Positions 1 to 9,383 of a stretch of DNA of 46,112 nucleotides are shown one piece after another; position 1 is the first letter of the stretch; each line of letters begins with the position of its first letter. A model generated the notes under the pieces. The model saw only the letters and a list, made by a program, of their open reading frames with translations. It was not told the DNA's origin and did no database searches. A program made the translations under genes and the position numbers. Origin of the DNA: Leptospira interrogans serovar Manilae (GTDB lineage Bacteria > Spirochaetota > Leptospiria > Leptospirales > Leptospiraceae); the NCBI GenBank assembly GCA_945887855.1, contig CAMCZP010000019.1:1-46112 (forward strand), given 5' to 3'.

Positions 1-284
1 CCTATAGTTCCAAGGATGAATTCAGTGTGAGTCTGGAAAAAGAATCCCTTGGATTTGTAGAAATTGATTTAAAAAAGAAGTTTATGAATACGGACAGCAA
101 TGTTTTACAAGATAAATTTAAGAACTTAGACATAGGGCACTATGTCATGAAAATTTCTTTTGAGGGAGAAATCATTGATAGTGTTTACTTTGATGTGGTT
201 CCGGTAGAGGGATACTCATTAAACAATGCTGAATCCAATTCCATTGAAAATGAAAAAGATGAGTTGATTCGTTATAGTAGGTAA
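1..284 (+). CDS. 3' end of an unidentified gene (5' truncated by the window)
   Basis: The frame is open from the left edge (first readable codons Y-S-S-K-D-E-F-S) through to a TAA at about 282-284, so this is most likely the C-terminal ~93 residues of a longer protein. A GTG at 27 could be taken as a start, but nothing upstream of it looks like a ribosome binding site and the frame continues before it. The visible part alternates hydrophobic and polar residues (for example YVMKISFEGEIIDSVYFDVV), which suggests a beta-sandwich type C-terminal domain, and ends in a polar tail. I do not recognise the family. A hairpin follows the stop codon directly. Confidence 0.6.
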   Translation, partial: YSSKDEFSVSLEKESLGFVEIDLKKKFMNTDSNVLQDKFKNLDIGHYVMKISFEGEIIDSVYFDVVPVEGYSLNNAESNSIENEKDELIRYSR

Positions 285-320
285 AAATGAATCAATTAAT
301 CATTGATTCAAATTCATTTT
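284..320 (+). terminator. Hairpin after the first gene, likely terminator
   Basis: The arms aaaatgaatcaat and attgattc-aaa-ttcatttt are complementary apart from a three-base bulge, and the 3' arm ends in TTTT. The stem begins at the stop codon of the upstream gene, which fits a factor-independent terminator, although the T tract is short. Confidence 0.5.
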
Positions 321-331
321 GATAGATAACT

Positions 332-375
332 GACCGTGAGACTTTTTGCCCTGCAAAAAGCCCCTCGGAGCGGTC
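332..375. other. Nested GC-richer hairpin in intergenic DNA
   Basis: The inner stem ctttttgc (342-349) pairs with gcaaaaag (353-360) around a 3-nt loop. It sits inside outer pairings gag (338-340) with ctc (364-366) and gaccg (332-336) with cggtc (371-375). The nested arrangement suggests a structured RNA, a transcript end or a small repeat. Strand cannot be decided from sequence alone. It lies between the first gene and the convergent gene at 439. Confidence 0.45.
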
Positions 376-399
376 TGGATCCTATGCGAAAATGCATTT

Positions 400-427
400 A
401 CCCAGATTTTTGATTAGAAATCTGGGT
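400..427. terminator. Perfect 10-bp inverted repeat between convergent genes
   Basis: acccagattt (400-409) and aaatctgggt (418-427) are exact reverse complements separated by 8 nt. The position, 11 bp beyond the end of the leftward gene, suggests a bidirectional transcription end. There is no clear T run on either side, so the mechanism is uncertain. Confidence 0.45.
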
Positions 428-438
428 AATAACAATCT

Positions 439-1119
439 CTACTGTTTAATTTTTTTTCTTATTAGAATCGAACTCAAAATAATGATTACTCCAAAACTCA
501 TCAGCAGATAACATATAAAAAATTTTAATTCATACTCCTTAATTTTTTTATCAAGGTCATTTAACCATCTTTCTTTTGTGCCACGATACAGTATAAAAGG
601 AGTTGAGATTGAGTCTGGAATTTTTAGATCACCCCTTTCTGTAAATATAGATATAAAATCCTTATCATATATATGTTTTTCTAATTGTATTGTATTTTCT
701 GTTTCATAAATAAAATCATAGTCATGATCTATAGTAAATTCCTTACCATAGAAACCAAAATAAATATAATTATTTTTTGTTTTTAATAAAAATGGAACTA
801 TATTTGAATTTATAGATTTAATATCATTTTTATTTTTTAAAGTAAAGTAAGATTTTTTCTTACTATTTTCAATATCTTCTTCCTGTATATATGCTATAGT
901 ATTTGTTCCAGAAAATTTTGTTTTGATAAGATTAGACCTGGCATCAACATATCCCTCAATTAGGTTTTCATCTGCATTAGCAATTGAATCTCTGTACTCT
1001 ATAAGTTCACCTGAGCATGACTTCAAATTAAAGAGTACAGCTAAACTTATAAGAAGCAATAAAAATCCAGTTGGAAATAGTAAAAATTTTGTTAGTATAA
1101 AAAAATGTTTATGCTTCAA
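439..1119 (-). CDS. Two-TM membrane protein, possibly with a GIDE-like domain
   Basis: A 226-residue protein with one hydrophobic segment near the N-terminus (about residues 10-33) and one near the C-terminus (about 198-219). The roughly 165-residue domain between them is rich in beta-strand-like stretches. The order of features (first TM, a region with 'PFLLKT...', a mid-domain acidic/aromatic stretch, an 'ER'-containing segment, final TM) is reminiscent of bacterial GIDE/BAM-type proteins, but this is a weak visual resemblance and no catalytic motif is seen. It starts 7 bp after the DUF5362-like gene and is the last gene of the leftward ilvB operon-like run. Function unknown. Confidence 0.6.
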   Translation of the reverse strand: MKHKHFFILTKFLLFPTGFLLLLISLAVLFNLKSCSGELIEYRDSIANADENLIEGYVDARSNLIKTKFSGTNTIAYIQEEDIENSKKKSYFTLKNKNDIKSINSNIVPFLLKTKNNYIYFGFYGKEFTIDHDYDFIYETENTIQLEKHIYDKDFISIFTERGDLKIPDSISTPFILYRGTKERWLNDLDKKIKEYELKFFICYLLMSFGVIIILSSILIRKKIKQ

Positions 1120-1126
1120 ATATTTT

Positions 1127-1504
1127 TTAGTGATTTGTAGTACTCATTCCAAAAATCAAAATTGAAATAATAGTTATAATTACTATTATAGCACCAATCA
1201 AATATGTCCAGTATTGAAGTGAAAATAATTTTTTTAATTGATCTAATGCTCCTAGCAAATAGGAAATATCATTTCCTTGGGTATCTACTATTTTTTGAAA
1301 AGACTCTGAAGCTTTTGTTGTCCATATACCTATTATAATTGAAATTAATCCCTGAACTATTGCTGTTTTATCTGAAAAAATACCCTGGAGAATTTCTAAA
1401 ACCCCAAATATTATCCCAAAAATTCCAACAAACTTCATCTTTTTTGCTAGCGACCCCACTAATATATTTTCTTCTTCTGAAAACTCATATTGTTGTTGTT
1501 CCAT
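1127..1504 (-). CDS. DUF5362-like small membrane protein
   Basis: A 125-residue protein with a polar N-terminus (QQQYEFSEEE) and three to four hydrophobic segments. These are a MKFVGIFGIIFGVLEILQG-like hairpin, a second helix around IVQGLISIIIGIW, and a C-terminal helix YLIGAIIVIITIISILIF. The central stretch 'SFQKIVDTQGNDISYLLGALDQLKKLF' matches my memory of the DUF5362 family, which has a conserved 'GNDi..Lm.AL..L...F' signature. The role of that family is not known. It lies 18 bp downstream of the lytic transglycosylase gene and 7 bp upstream of the two-TM gene, so co-transcription is likely. Confidence 0.7.
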   Translation of the reverse strand: MEQQQYEFSEEENILVGSLAKKMKFVGIFGIIFGVLEILQGIFSDKTAIVQGLISIIIGIWTTKASESFQKIVDTQGNDISYLLGALDQLKKLFSLQYWTYLIGAIIVIITIISILIFGMSTTNH

Positions 1505-1522
1505 CTTTATTTATTCTCCATT

Positions 1523-2431
1523 TTATTTTTCTGGTATTAAAAATTCATAAGTTTTACCTGCTGGAACTTCAAAGTTGTACTTTATTGTTCGTATCCAGGG
1601 GTTGTGAAGTATTAATTCTTTATATGTAGTACCATTAGCTTTAGCAAAATCAGGAAGGTGATCTATATTTTGTGAGACCATAACTGTTTTAAATTTATAT
1701 TGAGGGTAAAAATCAGATTCATTCAGAGAAAAGTTATAATCAGATGGATTAGAAAGTATAATTTTCAAAGCTACTATTCTCAAAACATATCTATATGTTT
1801 CATTATTGAGATACAATTTATAATAATCATTCTCTTTTTGAGCAATGATTGCATCTTTCATACCCTTATTACCCCTATTGTAGGCTGCAGCTGCAAGGGT
1901 CCATGAACCAAATTCTTTATAAGAATCTTTTAAATATTTTGTAGCTGCTCTAGTAGATTTTAATAGATTTCTTCTTTCATCCACATATCCACTGACTTCA
2001 AGTCCATATGATTCACCAGTCTGTTGCATAAATTGCCAAATTCCATTTGCACCTGCAATAGAGAGTGCATTAGGATTGAGTGCACTTTCAGCTACTGCCA
2101 AATAAAAAAAGTCTTCAGGTACATCATTTTCTTTTAGAATACTTTGTATAAAAGATTTATAGCGACCCAAAAGTTTATATACTGTCATGGTAGATGAATG
2201 ATAGTTTTGATTGACAATTAGTTCTCTATCCAGCCGTTCTCTCACATCTAAATCTTCTAATGGAACTCTCTCTCCGGCAAAGGTTACTTCTTTGGGGAGG
2301 GCTGGTGGAGAAAATTTAAAATTATTCGAACTGGTATTTGAACAATAGAGAATTGACATACAAAAAAAAAGTATGCTTAACTTATAAAAAAGCTTATTTT
2401 TTTGAATAAAAATTATATCACATTTTTTCAT
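1523..2431 (-). CDS. Lytic murein transglycosylase (MltD-like), lipoprotein
   Basis: This enzyme should cleave peptidoglycan glycan strands with formation of 1,6-anhydromuramic acid. The SLT domain spans roughly residues 85-230. The catalytic Glu is E115 in 'AVAESALNPNA', followed by the family motifs 'GANGIWQFM' (about 127-135) and 'AAAAYNRG'. The N-terminus has a hydrophobic signal ending in ILYC (Cys30), a plausible spirochaetal lipobox, so the protein is probably anchored in a membrane facing the periplasm. The C-terminal ~60 residues ('FAKANGTTYKELILHNPWI') look like the degenerate LysM-like region of MltD proteins. It begins 8 bp after ilvN, an unusual neighbour for a cell-wall enzyme. 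Confidence 0.88.
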   Translation of the reverse strand: MKKCDIIFIQKNKLFYKLSILFFCMSILYCSNTSSNNFKFSPPALPKEVTFAGERVPLEDLDVRERLDRELIVNQNYHSSTMTVYKLLGRYKSFIQSILKENDVPEDFFYLAVAESALNPNALSIAGANGIWQFMQQTGESYGLEVSGYVDERRNLLKSTRAATKYLKDSYKEFGSWTLAAAAYNRGNKGMKDAIIAQKENDYYKLYLNNETYRYVLRIVALKIILSNPSDYNFSLNESDFYPQYKFKTVMVSQNIDHLPDFAKANGTTYKELILHNPWIRTIKYNFEVPAGKTYEFLIPEK

Positions 2432-2439
2432 AAGAAAAT

Positions 2440-2934
2440 TTATTTTTCATTTGCTTCGGTACTCTGAACAGAGAGTGCAATGGATCCTGTTCTTGCCATT
2501 TCAAATATTTCAAATTTCTTGAGCATTGAAATGAGAGCATTTACCTGCCTGGAATTTCCAGTGTATTCTACGAGTAGGCTTTCATGTGTTACATCTATTA
2601 TCTTTGCACTAAATACCTCACAAATAGAAATTATCTCCATTCGATTTGAGTCTTTAGCTGAAATATTCATTAAAACTAATTCTCTAGTTACAGATTCTAA
2701 AAAATGTAAATCTTTTACTTTTAAAACATCGGGAAGTTTTAAGAGTTGATTTTTCATTTGATTAACTATGTTTTCATCCCCCATAACCACAATTGTCATA
2801 CTTGAAATTTCTGGATTTTCAGTGACACCCACTGCAATTGAATCTATATTATATCCTCTGCGTGTGAATAGTCCGGAAACATGGCTCATGACTCCGGGAT
2901 GATTATTTACTAATATACTTAAAGTGTACTTCAT
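2440..2934 (-). CDS. ilvN: Acetolactate synthase small (regulatory) subunit
   Basis: The regulatory subunit of acetohydroxyacid synthase binds valine for feedback inhibition and activates the catalytic subunit. Its 164 residues are the usual length. The N-terminal ACT domain is obvious ([20 protein letters not shown], then [12 protein letters not shown]), and the C-terminal ALS_ss_C domain (about 80-160) contains '[15 protein letters not shown]'. Its ATG overlaps the TGA of ilvB in an ATGA at 2931-2934, which indicates translational coupling that would keep the two subunits in balance. The same gene is called ilvH in some genomes. Confidence 0.95.
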   Translation of the reverse strand: MKYTLSILVNNHPGVMSHVSGLFTRRGYNIDSIAVGVTENPEISSMTIVVMGDENIVNQMKNQLLKLPDVLKVKDLHFLESVTRELVLMNISAKDSNRMEIISICEVFSAKIIDVTHESLLVEYTGNSRQVNALISMLKKFEIFEMARTGSIALSVQSTEANEK

Positions 2935-4634
2935 TTTGATTTTAAACTCGCCAAATCTTTAAATTCTAACATATCTTTTTGTGACTTTCCCGCAGGAATC
3001 ATTGGGAAAACCTTTTCTTCTGCTGGAACCATTACTTCCAAAAGGGATGCACTATCATCTTTTAAGAAAAAATCCAATGCGAGATCAATTTCTTCTTTTT
3101 TAGATACTTTCAAAGCTGGTATCTCATAAGCTTGTGCCAATTTTACAAAGTCAGGATTAAAGTTCCATTCAGAATGGGAAAATCTTTCTTCATAGAATAG
3201 TTCCTGCCATTGCCTTACCATTCCCAAGAAATTATTATTAAAAATTAAAACTTTTACTCCTAAATTGTACATTCTTATGGTTGCAAGTTCTTGGATATTC
3301 ATTTGGATAGAGCCATCACCTGAGATACAAATAACTGTTTTATCAGGTCTTCCAAATTTTGCACCAATAGCTGCTGGAAGTCCGTATCCCATTGTGCCCA
3401 AACCACCGCTTGTTAACCAATTGTTCGGTTCATCAAAAAGGTAGTACTGTGCTGCCCACATTTGGTGTTGTCCTACATCGGTACTTATGATTGCATTGCC
3501 ATTGGTTCTCTTATAAAGCCTATCTATAAACTCTTGGGGTTTAATTTTATCACTAGATCCATCAAAATCAAGTGGATGTTCTTTTTTGATTTTAGTAAGA
3601 TATTGGTTCCAATCTTTGTGTTCTTTTTTATTTACCAATGGAATAACTTTTTGTAGTACTTCTTTTAAATCTCCATGTAACAAAAAGTCTACATCCACAC
3701 GCTTATTGAATTCACTTGTATCTATATCAATGTGAGCTCTCACTGCATTTTCAGCAAACTCTCCAATTTTGGCTACCCTATCATCAAATCTGGCTCCCAG
3801 ATTTAAAATATAGTCACATTCAATCACGGCTTTGTTTGCATAGGCTGTTCCATGCATTCCGAGCATTCCAAGGGAGAGGGCATGTGTTCCCGGAAATGCA
3901 CCAATCCCCATTAAAGTTGTTGTAACGGGGATATCAGCTTTCTCGGCTAGTTGTTTAATCTCCTGGCTTGCTTTGCTATTGATTGCCCCACCACCCACAT
4001 ACAGAAGTGGTTTTTTGGCTGAATTGATTGCATTTGCAAATGCTTCTAAGTTTCCGGAAACTTTTGGTTTTTCATAATGGTGAGGGGCAATTTTAAGATT
4101 TGTTGCCTTTAGCTTTTTTGTTTTTTGAGTTTGCACATCTTTAGGAAAATCTATCAATACGGGACCAGGTCGCCCTCCCAGTGAAATTTTATAGGCTTCT
4201 TCAAAAATTCTAGCTAGGTCATCCGCATTTTTAACCAATGCATTGTACTTTGTAATGGGAATTGTAATACCAAATATATCAGCTTCCTGAAATGCATCTG
4301 TGCCAATGGCAGATGTTGACACCTGACCCGTGATAGCAAGGATTGGGACAGAGTCTAATTTAGCATCTGTGAGGCCTGTTACAAGATTAGTGGCACCGGG
4401 ACCGGAAGTGGCAATACAAACACCCAATTTTCCTGTGGCTCTTGCATAACCTTCTGCCATGTGGGATGCACCCTGTTCATGTCTTACAAGAACATGTTTG
4501 ATTTTACTTTTATAAAGTTCATCATAAAATGGAAGAATTGCTCCTCCGGGGTACCCAAAACAGATTTCAACTCCTTTCGCTTGAAGTAACTCAATTAAAA
4601 GTTGAGATCCGGTAACCTCTCTATCTGCACTCAT
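2931..4634 (-). CDS. ilvB: Acetolactate synthase catalytic subunit
   Basis: A 567-residue ThDP-dependent enzyme that condenses two pyruvates, or pyruvate with 2-oxobutyrate, in the first common step of valine, leucine and isoleucine synthesis. The three domains are in the standard order. The N-terminal Pyr domain carries the catalytic Glu (E53) in '[15 protein letters not shown]'. The central domain contains '[14 protein letters not shown]' and '[10 protein letters not shown]'. The C-terminal PP domain carries the ThDP motif beginning 'GDGSIQMN' and ending in 'NNN' (from about residue 437). It is the first gene of a leftward run with ilvN, a lytic transglycosylase and two membrane proteins. 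The start ATG at 4634 is preceded by a GAAAGG about 9 nt upstream. Confidence 0.96.
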   Translation of the reverse strand: MSADREVTGSQLLIELLQAKGVEICFGYPGGAILPFYDELYKSKIKHVLVRHEQGASHMAEGYARATGKLGVCIATSGPGATNLVTGLTDAKLDSVPILAITGQVSTSAIGTDAFQEADIFGITIPITKYNALVKNADDLARIFEEAYKISLGGRPGPVLIDFPKDVQTQKTKKLKATNLKIAPHHYEKPKVSGNLEAFANAINSAKKPLLYVGGGAINSKASQEIKQLAEKADIPVTTTLMGIGAFPGTHALSLGMLGMHGTAYANKAVIECDYILNLGARFDDRVAKIGEFAENAVRAHIDIDTSEFNKRVDVDFLLHGDLKEVLQKVIPLVNKKEHKDWNQYLTKIKKEHPLDFDGSSDKIKPQEFIDRLYKRTNGNAIISTDVGQHQMWAAQYYLFDEPNNWLTSGGLGTMGYGLPAAIGAKFGRPDKTVICISGDGSIQMNIQELATIRMYNLGVKVLIFNNNFLGMVRQWQELFYEERFSHSEWNFNPDFVKLAQAYEIPALKVSKKEEIDLALDFFLKDDSASLLEVMVPAEEKVFPMIPAGKSQKDMLEFKDLASLKSK

Positions 4635-4665
4635 TGTTTCCAGCCTTTCTTATGATTTTAATAAA

Positions 4666-4700
4666 TCTCTAAGATAGATTTCTGGGATATAACTTAGAGA
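4666..4700 (-). promoter_or_regulatory. Short dyad in the ilvB leader
   Basis: tctctaag (4666-4673) and cttagaga (4693-4700) form an 8-bp dyad with a 19-nt spacer, 32-66 nt upstream of the ilvB start. It could be an operator or leader hairpin. I see no leader peptide rich in branched-chain codons and no T-box sequence, so a classical attenuator is not supported. The rest of the 241-bp divergent region (4635-4875) is A/T-rich without other clear signals. Confidence 0.25.
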
Positions 4701-4875
4701 GTAAGCAAAATTTTTCTAAAAACTAAAAATTAAACTTTATTAGTCATGTTCAAAAATTTAGGAAACTAACAAATATTCATCCTTTTTTTAAAAAAAAAAT
4801 AGAAAATTGTGTAGAAAGTCTTTTTTTGAAACTTAGAAAATTTGACCAATTTTCCGTTACTAGTATTTTGACAAT

Positions 4876-5997
4876 ATGAGTGAACTCGAAACGACCAAAG
4901 AAGCAAAAGAGGTCGAAGAATTAAAATTTGCTAAGGTAAAAAGTTTAGCAAAAGAGGCATACAAGCTGATTGACTCCCGTAAATTCAAAGAAGCTAAAGA
5001 AAAGTTTTCAGAACTACTTGTTTTAGATCCTCCCAATACATATGGTTTAGTTGGGATGGGTGATTTACTATACAAAACTAATTCTTACGAAGAAGCAACC
5101 AAGTATTATAAAAAGTGCCTATCCCTAGATCCTGCAAACAAATTTTCAATCATGGGGCTTATGAATTGCTATAGGGATTTAAAACAACTCAGTGTTGTAA
5201 TCCAAATTGCAGAAGAATATAGGCATATTACAATGTCTGATGCTTCTATTTTAAGCAGAGTTGCTGATGCACACAGAAAGTTAAAAAATTTTAAAGAATC
5301 AGAAATATACTATATGTCTGCCCTCCAAATCAATCCTACTGACCAGTATGTGATTGTTGGGATTGGACACCTCTACTTTGCCTGCCAGCGTTACCAGGAT
5401 GCTATCAAATGGTGGGAAAAGCTTGTAAGTATCCAGCCTGAAAATATAAAAATTCTCACTGAGATTGGAAATAGTTATCGCAAAATAAAAGATTTTGATA
5501 AAGCCATTGAATACTATGAAAAAGCAAAGTCTTTAGATAATAATAACTTTTTTGCTTTGTATGGACTGGCTGAATCCTATAGGGGAAAAAAAGATTTTAT
5601 CAAAGCTATTGTATTTTGGGAAAGCATCCTTGGATTTGATCCAAACAATAAATTAATTATCAATCGATATGCGGATAGTCTCAGGGGTATGGGTGAGTTT
5701 GAAAAAGCATTGGAATGCTTTAATAAGATTCTAGTATCCAATGATGACTACTATGCTCTCTTAGGCAAAGCCTCAACCTTACAGTTGATGGGAGAATACG
5801 AAAAATCCCAAGATATTTACCAAAATTTGAGGAAAAAAGACCCCTTAAACCCAAGGCCAATTCTAGATCTTTCTGATCTATGGTATTCTTTTATGCACCA
5901 AAGAGAAAAAGCTATAAAATTGTTACAGGATTTTCTCAAAGAAAATCCTTCTAACACAGATATTAGTGAAAAACTAGATCAGTTTCTCTCAGATTAA
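4876..5997 (+). CDS. TPR-repeat protein
   Basis: A 373-residue protein without signal peptide or TM segment, built almost entirely of about nine 34-residue tetratricopeptide repeats after a charged N-terminal segment (residues 1-30). Typical repeat signatures include '[19 protein letters not shown]', '[18 protein letters not shown]' and '[18 protein letters not shown]'. TPR solenoids bind protein partners; the partner cannot be inferred here. Leptospiral genomes encode many such proteins. The gene is transcribed away from ilvB and converges on the broken P83/100 gene: its TAA (5995-5997) and the opposing TAA overlap within TTAA. Confidence 0.85.
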   Translation: MSELETTKEAKEVEELKFAKVKSLAKEAYKLIDSRKFKEAKEKFSELLVLDPPNTYGLVGMGDLLYKTNSYEEATKYYKKCLSLDPANKFSIMGLMNCYRDLKQLSVVIQIAEEYRHITMSDASILSRVADAHRKLKNFKESEIYYMSALQINPTDQYVIVGIGHLYFACQRYQDAIKWWEKLVSIQPENIKILTEIGNSYRKIKDFDKAIEYYEKAKSLDNNNFFALYGLAESYRGKKDFIKAIVFWESILGFDPNNKLIINRYADSLRGMGEFEKALECFNKILVSNDDYYALLGKASTLQLMGEYEKSQDIYQNLRKKDPLNPRPILDLSDLWYSFMHQREKAIKLLQDFLKENPSNTDISEKLDQFLSD

Positions 5998-7637
5998 GTT
6001 TGGGTCTTTTTAATAAACTTTAAATCATCCTTGTTGAAAATCCTAATTTCAACAAGTCCACCTTCTACCCTTGCATTGATGTATACTTTTTTTCCATAGA
6101 TCGTAATTGTAGAATCGGGCAGAACTTCCTGGTCACTTTTGGTCATTCTTTTTAGTGTAGCATCAAATCTAGAAAGATAATACTTACCAGCCTCAAACTC
6201 AATTGCATAGATGAAATTATCAAAAACTTCTAATGGTGATTTTGGATGAATACTTGTTTCACTGAAAGTGGATGGCTTAAGTTCATTTTTATCTAACAAC
6301 ACTAATCTTACATTTTCTTTATTATCTTTTAGACCAATGACTAAAATTCCTGTTCCAAAATCTTTGAATGTCTTACCACAAATTTGTGTATAATTTCCCT
6401 TGAAAACAAAATCATCTTTATTTGGATCTAATAAATGTAATTCATTTCCACAGGTTCCATCTGGAAATATTTTAATGATAGGTATTTTTCCATCTACTAC
6501 ATTGGCTGAAAATTCAGCTTTAGATTTTTCTTCTACTTTAGCAGCTAATTCTTCTTTAACTTTTTCTAGCTCTTTTTCTAGTTTTACAACTTCAGGACTT
6601 GGCTCTTTGGGGGGCTCTAACTTTGCTGTTTCTTGTTTTTGAGCTGGTTTTTCCTCAACAGGTTGGGTGGCTGTCTGTGATGGGGTTGCAGCACTTTCAG
6701 CTGTTTGTGACTTTTCTTTGGCATCTAATTTTGTTTTTGTATCTTCTAGCTTAGCAATTTTATCATTGATATCTTCTTTTTCTTTTTGTAATTTTTTTGC
6801 TTCTGATTTTTCAGAGTCAACAGTTCCTATCTCATTGAGCTTAACTTCTAGATTTTTTTTCTTCTTTTCTAGGGATTCTAAGTCTTTAGCTATTTCTTAT
6901 TTTTTTTCTTTGATTTGTTTTTTCTCTTCTACAGCTTTTTCAATGATAATTTCAGTAAGTTTCTTTTTGTCTACAGAACTTGCTCTTTTTTCTCCCATTT
7001 CATGAACCCTTTCTCCCAATTCACTCAATGTAAGATCCGCTTTAGATTTCTTCAATATATTGCCTTCTAATGGCAAAATTATTTGTGTATGACCCGCCCA
7101 GTCCCTGTAAGATTTAGAAATTCCCAAATCTTTTGGTTTGACTACATTCGATATTTCAGAAGAATATTTTTTTAATATATAATCAATTTTACCTCTATTG
7201 ATTGCATTGTAATACAAAATATACCTTGCTAGGAAAAATGCATTCTCTTCGTTGTACTGATAGGCTTGTTGGATATACCCCGAAATAATTCGCTGTACTG
7301 TATTTATATGACCAATGTCTGTACTATCATCTAAATATAAAATATCTGCTCCAAGTAAATTTTTATCTGGAAAGATTCTCGACAGAGTTACTCCATCATA
7401 AAAATGAGATTGGTCCGGTTTTTCTTGGAGAGATGTTGCTAATTTTTTCCCAATTGATTCATGAAAATTTCTTATTGCAGGAGCAGCTTTAATAAAATTT
7501 TTATTTTGAAATATTACTTTTTTTGATGACTTGACTTCTGACTCACTTACTGACTGAGTAAAAATAGAAGTAGCAATTGAATAAACCAAACCCATACATA
7601 CTGCTATTTTATTAATTTTTATTAATTTATCTTTCAT
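5994..7637 (-). pseudogene. P83/100-family gene interrupted by one in-frame TAA
   Basis: An intact N-terminal part (246 codons, 7637-6900) ends at TAA 6897-6899. Translating onward in the same frame gives an uninterrupted ~300-codon extension down to the TAA at 5994. That extension has a K/E-rich linker and a C-terminal domain matching the two upstream paralogues ('QICGKTFKDFGTGILVIG', 'YYLSRFDATLKR', then FNKDDLKFIKK). The N-terminal half keeps a signal peptide-like start and the family core (GADILYL, HINTVQRIISGYIQ, YILYYNAINR, DWAGHTQIILPL). No ATG or GTG occurs in frame until 6302, so efficient reinitiation is unlikely. The truncated N-terminal domain may still be secreted. It is the last gene of the P83/100 operon, 30 bp after its neighbour, with a good SD (AGAGGA). 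A sequencing error or stop-codon readthrough are alternatives. Confidence 0.85.
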
Positions 7638-7667
7638 TATATTTAATCCTCTGGTATATTTATGATT

Positions 7668-9383
7668 TTATTTTTTTCTTTCCAATGGTTTTATAGTTTT
7701 GGTTATTTTTAGATCTGATTTTTGGAGTACCCTAATTACAGTTTCTTCTGCTTCAGAGGGTTTTCCTGTTAAAAAGATTTTATCCTTAAAAAAAGTTACT
7801 TCTGAACTGGTATTTACAGGTTCAGAGCTTCTGGCATCCTGTGTTAAATCAGAATTGAATCTAGTAAAGAAAACTTGATCTTTAACTTTCTCAAATGCAT
7901 AGATTTTATCTTCTTTGATTATTAAATGAGATCTGTAGAAAATTTCATTTTTACTCACTGATTTTTGTGTTAACTTATCTTGGTCTAAAAGAACTAAACG
8001 ATGAATCCTCTCTGCTGGTCTATTCCCATCAAATCCTATTACAACCACCCCCACATTTGGTAGTACGTGAAATTCTTTTCCACAGATATTAGAATAGGGA
8101 CTCCTATAAATTGTTTCTTCATTTTTTGCATCTACCATCCAAAGTTCATTTGTGTAGTGACCATCCTCTTCATACTTCACCATCCTAAGAAATAAGATTT
8201 TGTCCCCGACTACATTTTCGCTTTTTTCTTCTCTGTCCTTTTCTTTAGCTTTTAGGGCTTCATTTTCTTTTTTTAGTGACTCTACTTCAGGATCCGGTTT
8301 TTTAACTTCGGGTGGTGTGACTTTCTCTTCTTTTTTTTGCTCTGATTTCTCGGTGGTGTCTTCTTTTTTTGGCTCTTCTGCTTTTTTTTCCGGAACTGAT
8401 TTTTCACCACTGGGATTTGCTGCTGCTGCTTGGACTGAAGGTTGGGGATCTACTTTTTCTTTTTTTGATTCTTTGGGTGGTTCTGTTGATTTTTCTTCTT
8501 TTTTCGATTCTTTTTCTGATGTATTTTGAGTTGGTTTTTCAGGAGGAGGGACAAGTTTTTTTTCGGAGGATTGGTTTATTTTTTCTTCAACCCTTTTTTC
8601 ATTAATAATTTTTGCAATTTTCTCTTCTTCTTTTTTATTTTCTTTGATAATTTCAATCATTCTCTTCTTTTCAACTTCACCACCAATCTTAGTTTCAATA
8701 ACTTTATCTACTTCCTTTTCCAACTCAATCAAAGGAATTTCTATTTTTTTTGAAATGGGGCTAATTTCTAAAGGCAGAATTATTTGAGTTGATGAAGACC
8801 AATTTTTATAGTCATCAGACAAACCAATCTTGTCTATTTCGAGTTTATCCAAAAGGGATGGGTCATATTTGTTTCTAAAATAACTTTTCTCACTCCTGTG
8901 CATTGCATTGTAGTACAATAAATACAGCGCTATTGTATTTGCATCTTCTGAGTCATACGCAAAGACTTTTTGGATATAGGAAGAAAATACTCGCTGAAGG
9001 GAGTTTATGTGACCAAATTGTATTTCAGAAGATAGTGAAATTAAATCGGCACCAAAAAGTTTAGGGTCTTGGCTTTTTACCCTGGATACTTCAATACCCA
9101 TATAGTTTATCGTTCTATTGGGAGTTAAAGATATTTTTTCACCTAAGGTTCTTCCTATTTGTTCATTTCTAAGTTTTGTTCCCTGGTCTGCTCTAGAATT
9201 TTCTCTGTTCTTAAAATTAACTTTTCTTGCAGCTTTTAATTCTGATTCTCCTATTTTTTGTCTCTCTTGTGCAGATATACTAAGAATCATAACAAAGTTT
9301 AGGAAGAGAGCTATAAGCACTGTGGTCAAGGGATGGTTAATCTTAAAATAAATCAAAATAGAATACCTTTGGATATAATTCAT
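7668..9383 (-). CDS. P83/100-family exported protein (paralogue 2)
   Basis: A 571-residue homologue of the Borrelia P83/100 antigen family. The N-terminus has a long hydrophobic signal (about residues 15-38, ending SISAQE). The N-terminal alpha-helical core (about 45-225) has 'HINSLQRVFSSYIQK', 'LYLLYYNAMHRS' and 'NWSSSTQIILPL'. A low-complexity K/E/P/S-rich linker (about 230-400) follows, and then a C-terminal beta-rich domain (about 400-571) with 'NICGKEFHVLPNVGVVVIGF'. The last part contains repeated 'F.....IY/F' strands like a small propeller. It overlaps the upstream paralogue by 4 bp (ATGA, 9380-9383). Role unknown; the family is exported and antigenic in Borrelia. Confidence 0.85.
   Translation of the reverse strand: MNYIQRYSILIYFKINHPLTTVLIALFLNFVMILSISAQERQKIGESELKAARKVNFKNRENSRADQGTKLRNEQIGRTLGEKISLTPNRTINYMGIEVSRVKSQDPKLFGADLISLSSEIQFGHINSLQRVFSSYIQKVFAYDSEDANTIALYLLYYNAMHRSEKSYFRNKYDPSLLDKLEIDKIGLSDDYKNWSSSTQIILPLEISPISKKIEIPLIELEKEVDKVIETKIGGEVEKKRMIEIIKENKKEEEKIAKIINEKRVEEKINQSSEKKLVPPPEKPTQNTSEKESKKEEKSTEPPKESKKEKVDPQPSVQAAAANPSGEKSVPEKKAEEPKKEDTTEKSEQKKEEKVTPPEVKKPDPEVESLKKENEALKAKEKDREEKSENVVGDKILFLRMVKYEEDGHYTNELWMVDAKNEETIYRSPYSNICGKEFHVLPNVGVVVIGFDGNRPAERIHRLVLLDQDKLTQKSVSKNEIFYRSHLIIKEDKIYAFEKVKDQVFFTRFNSDLTQDARSSEPVNTSSEVTFFKDKIFLTGKPSEAEETVIRVLQKSDLKITKTIKPLERKK

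Noticed and set aside
4635..4875. T-box or leader-peptide attenuator for ilvB
   Set aside because: No T-box consensus, no short leader ORF with branched-chain codons and no terminator/antiterminator pair; only a weak 8-bp dyad.
6900..6907. A8 tract before the internal TAA as a phase-variation switch
   Set aside because: Adding or removing one base leads to another stop within a few codons, so slippage would not restore the long reading frame.
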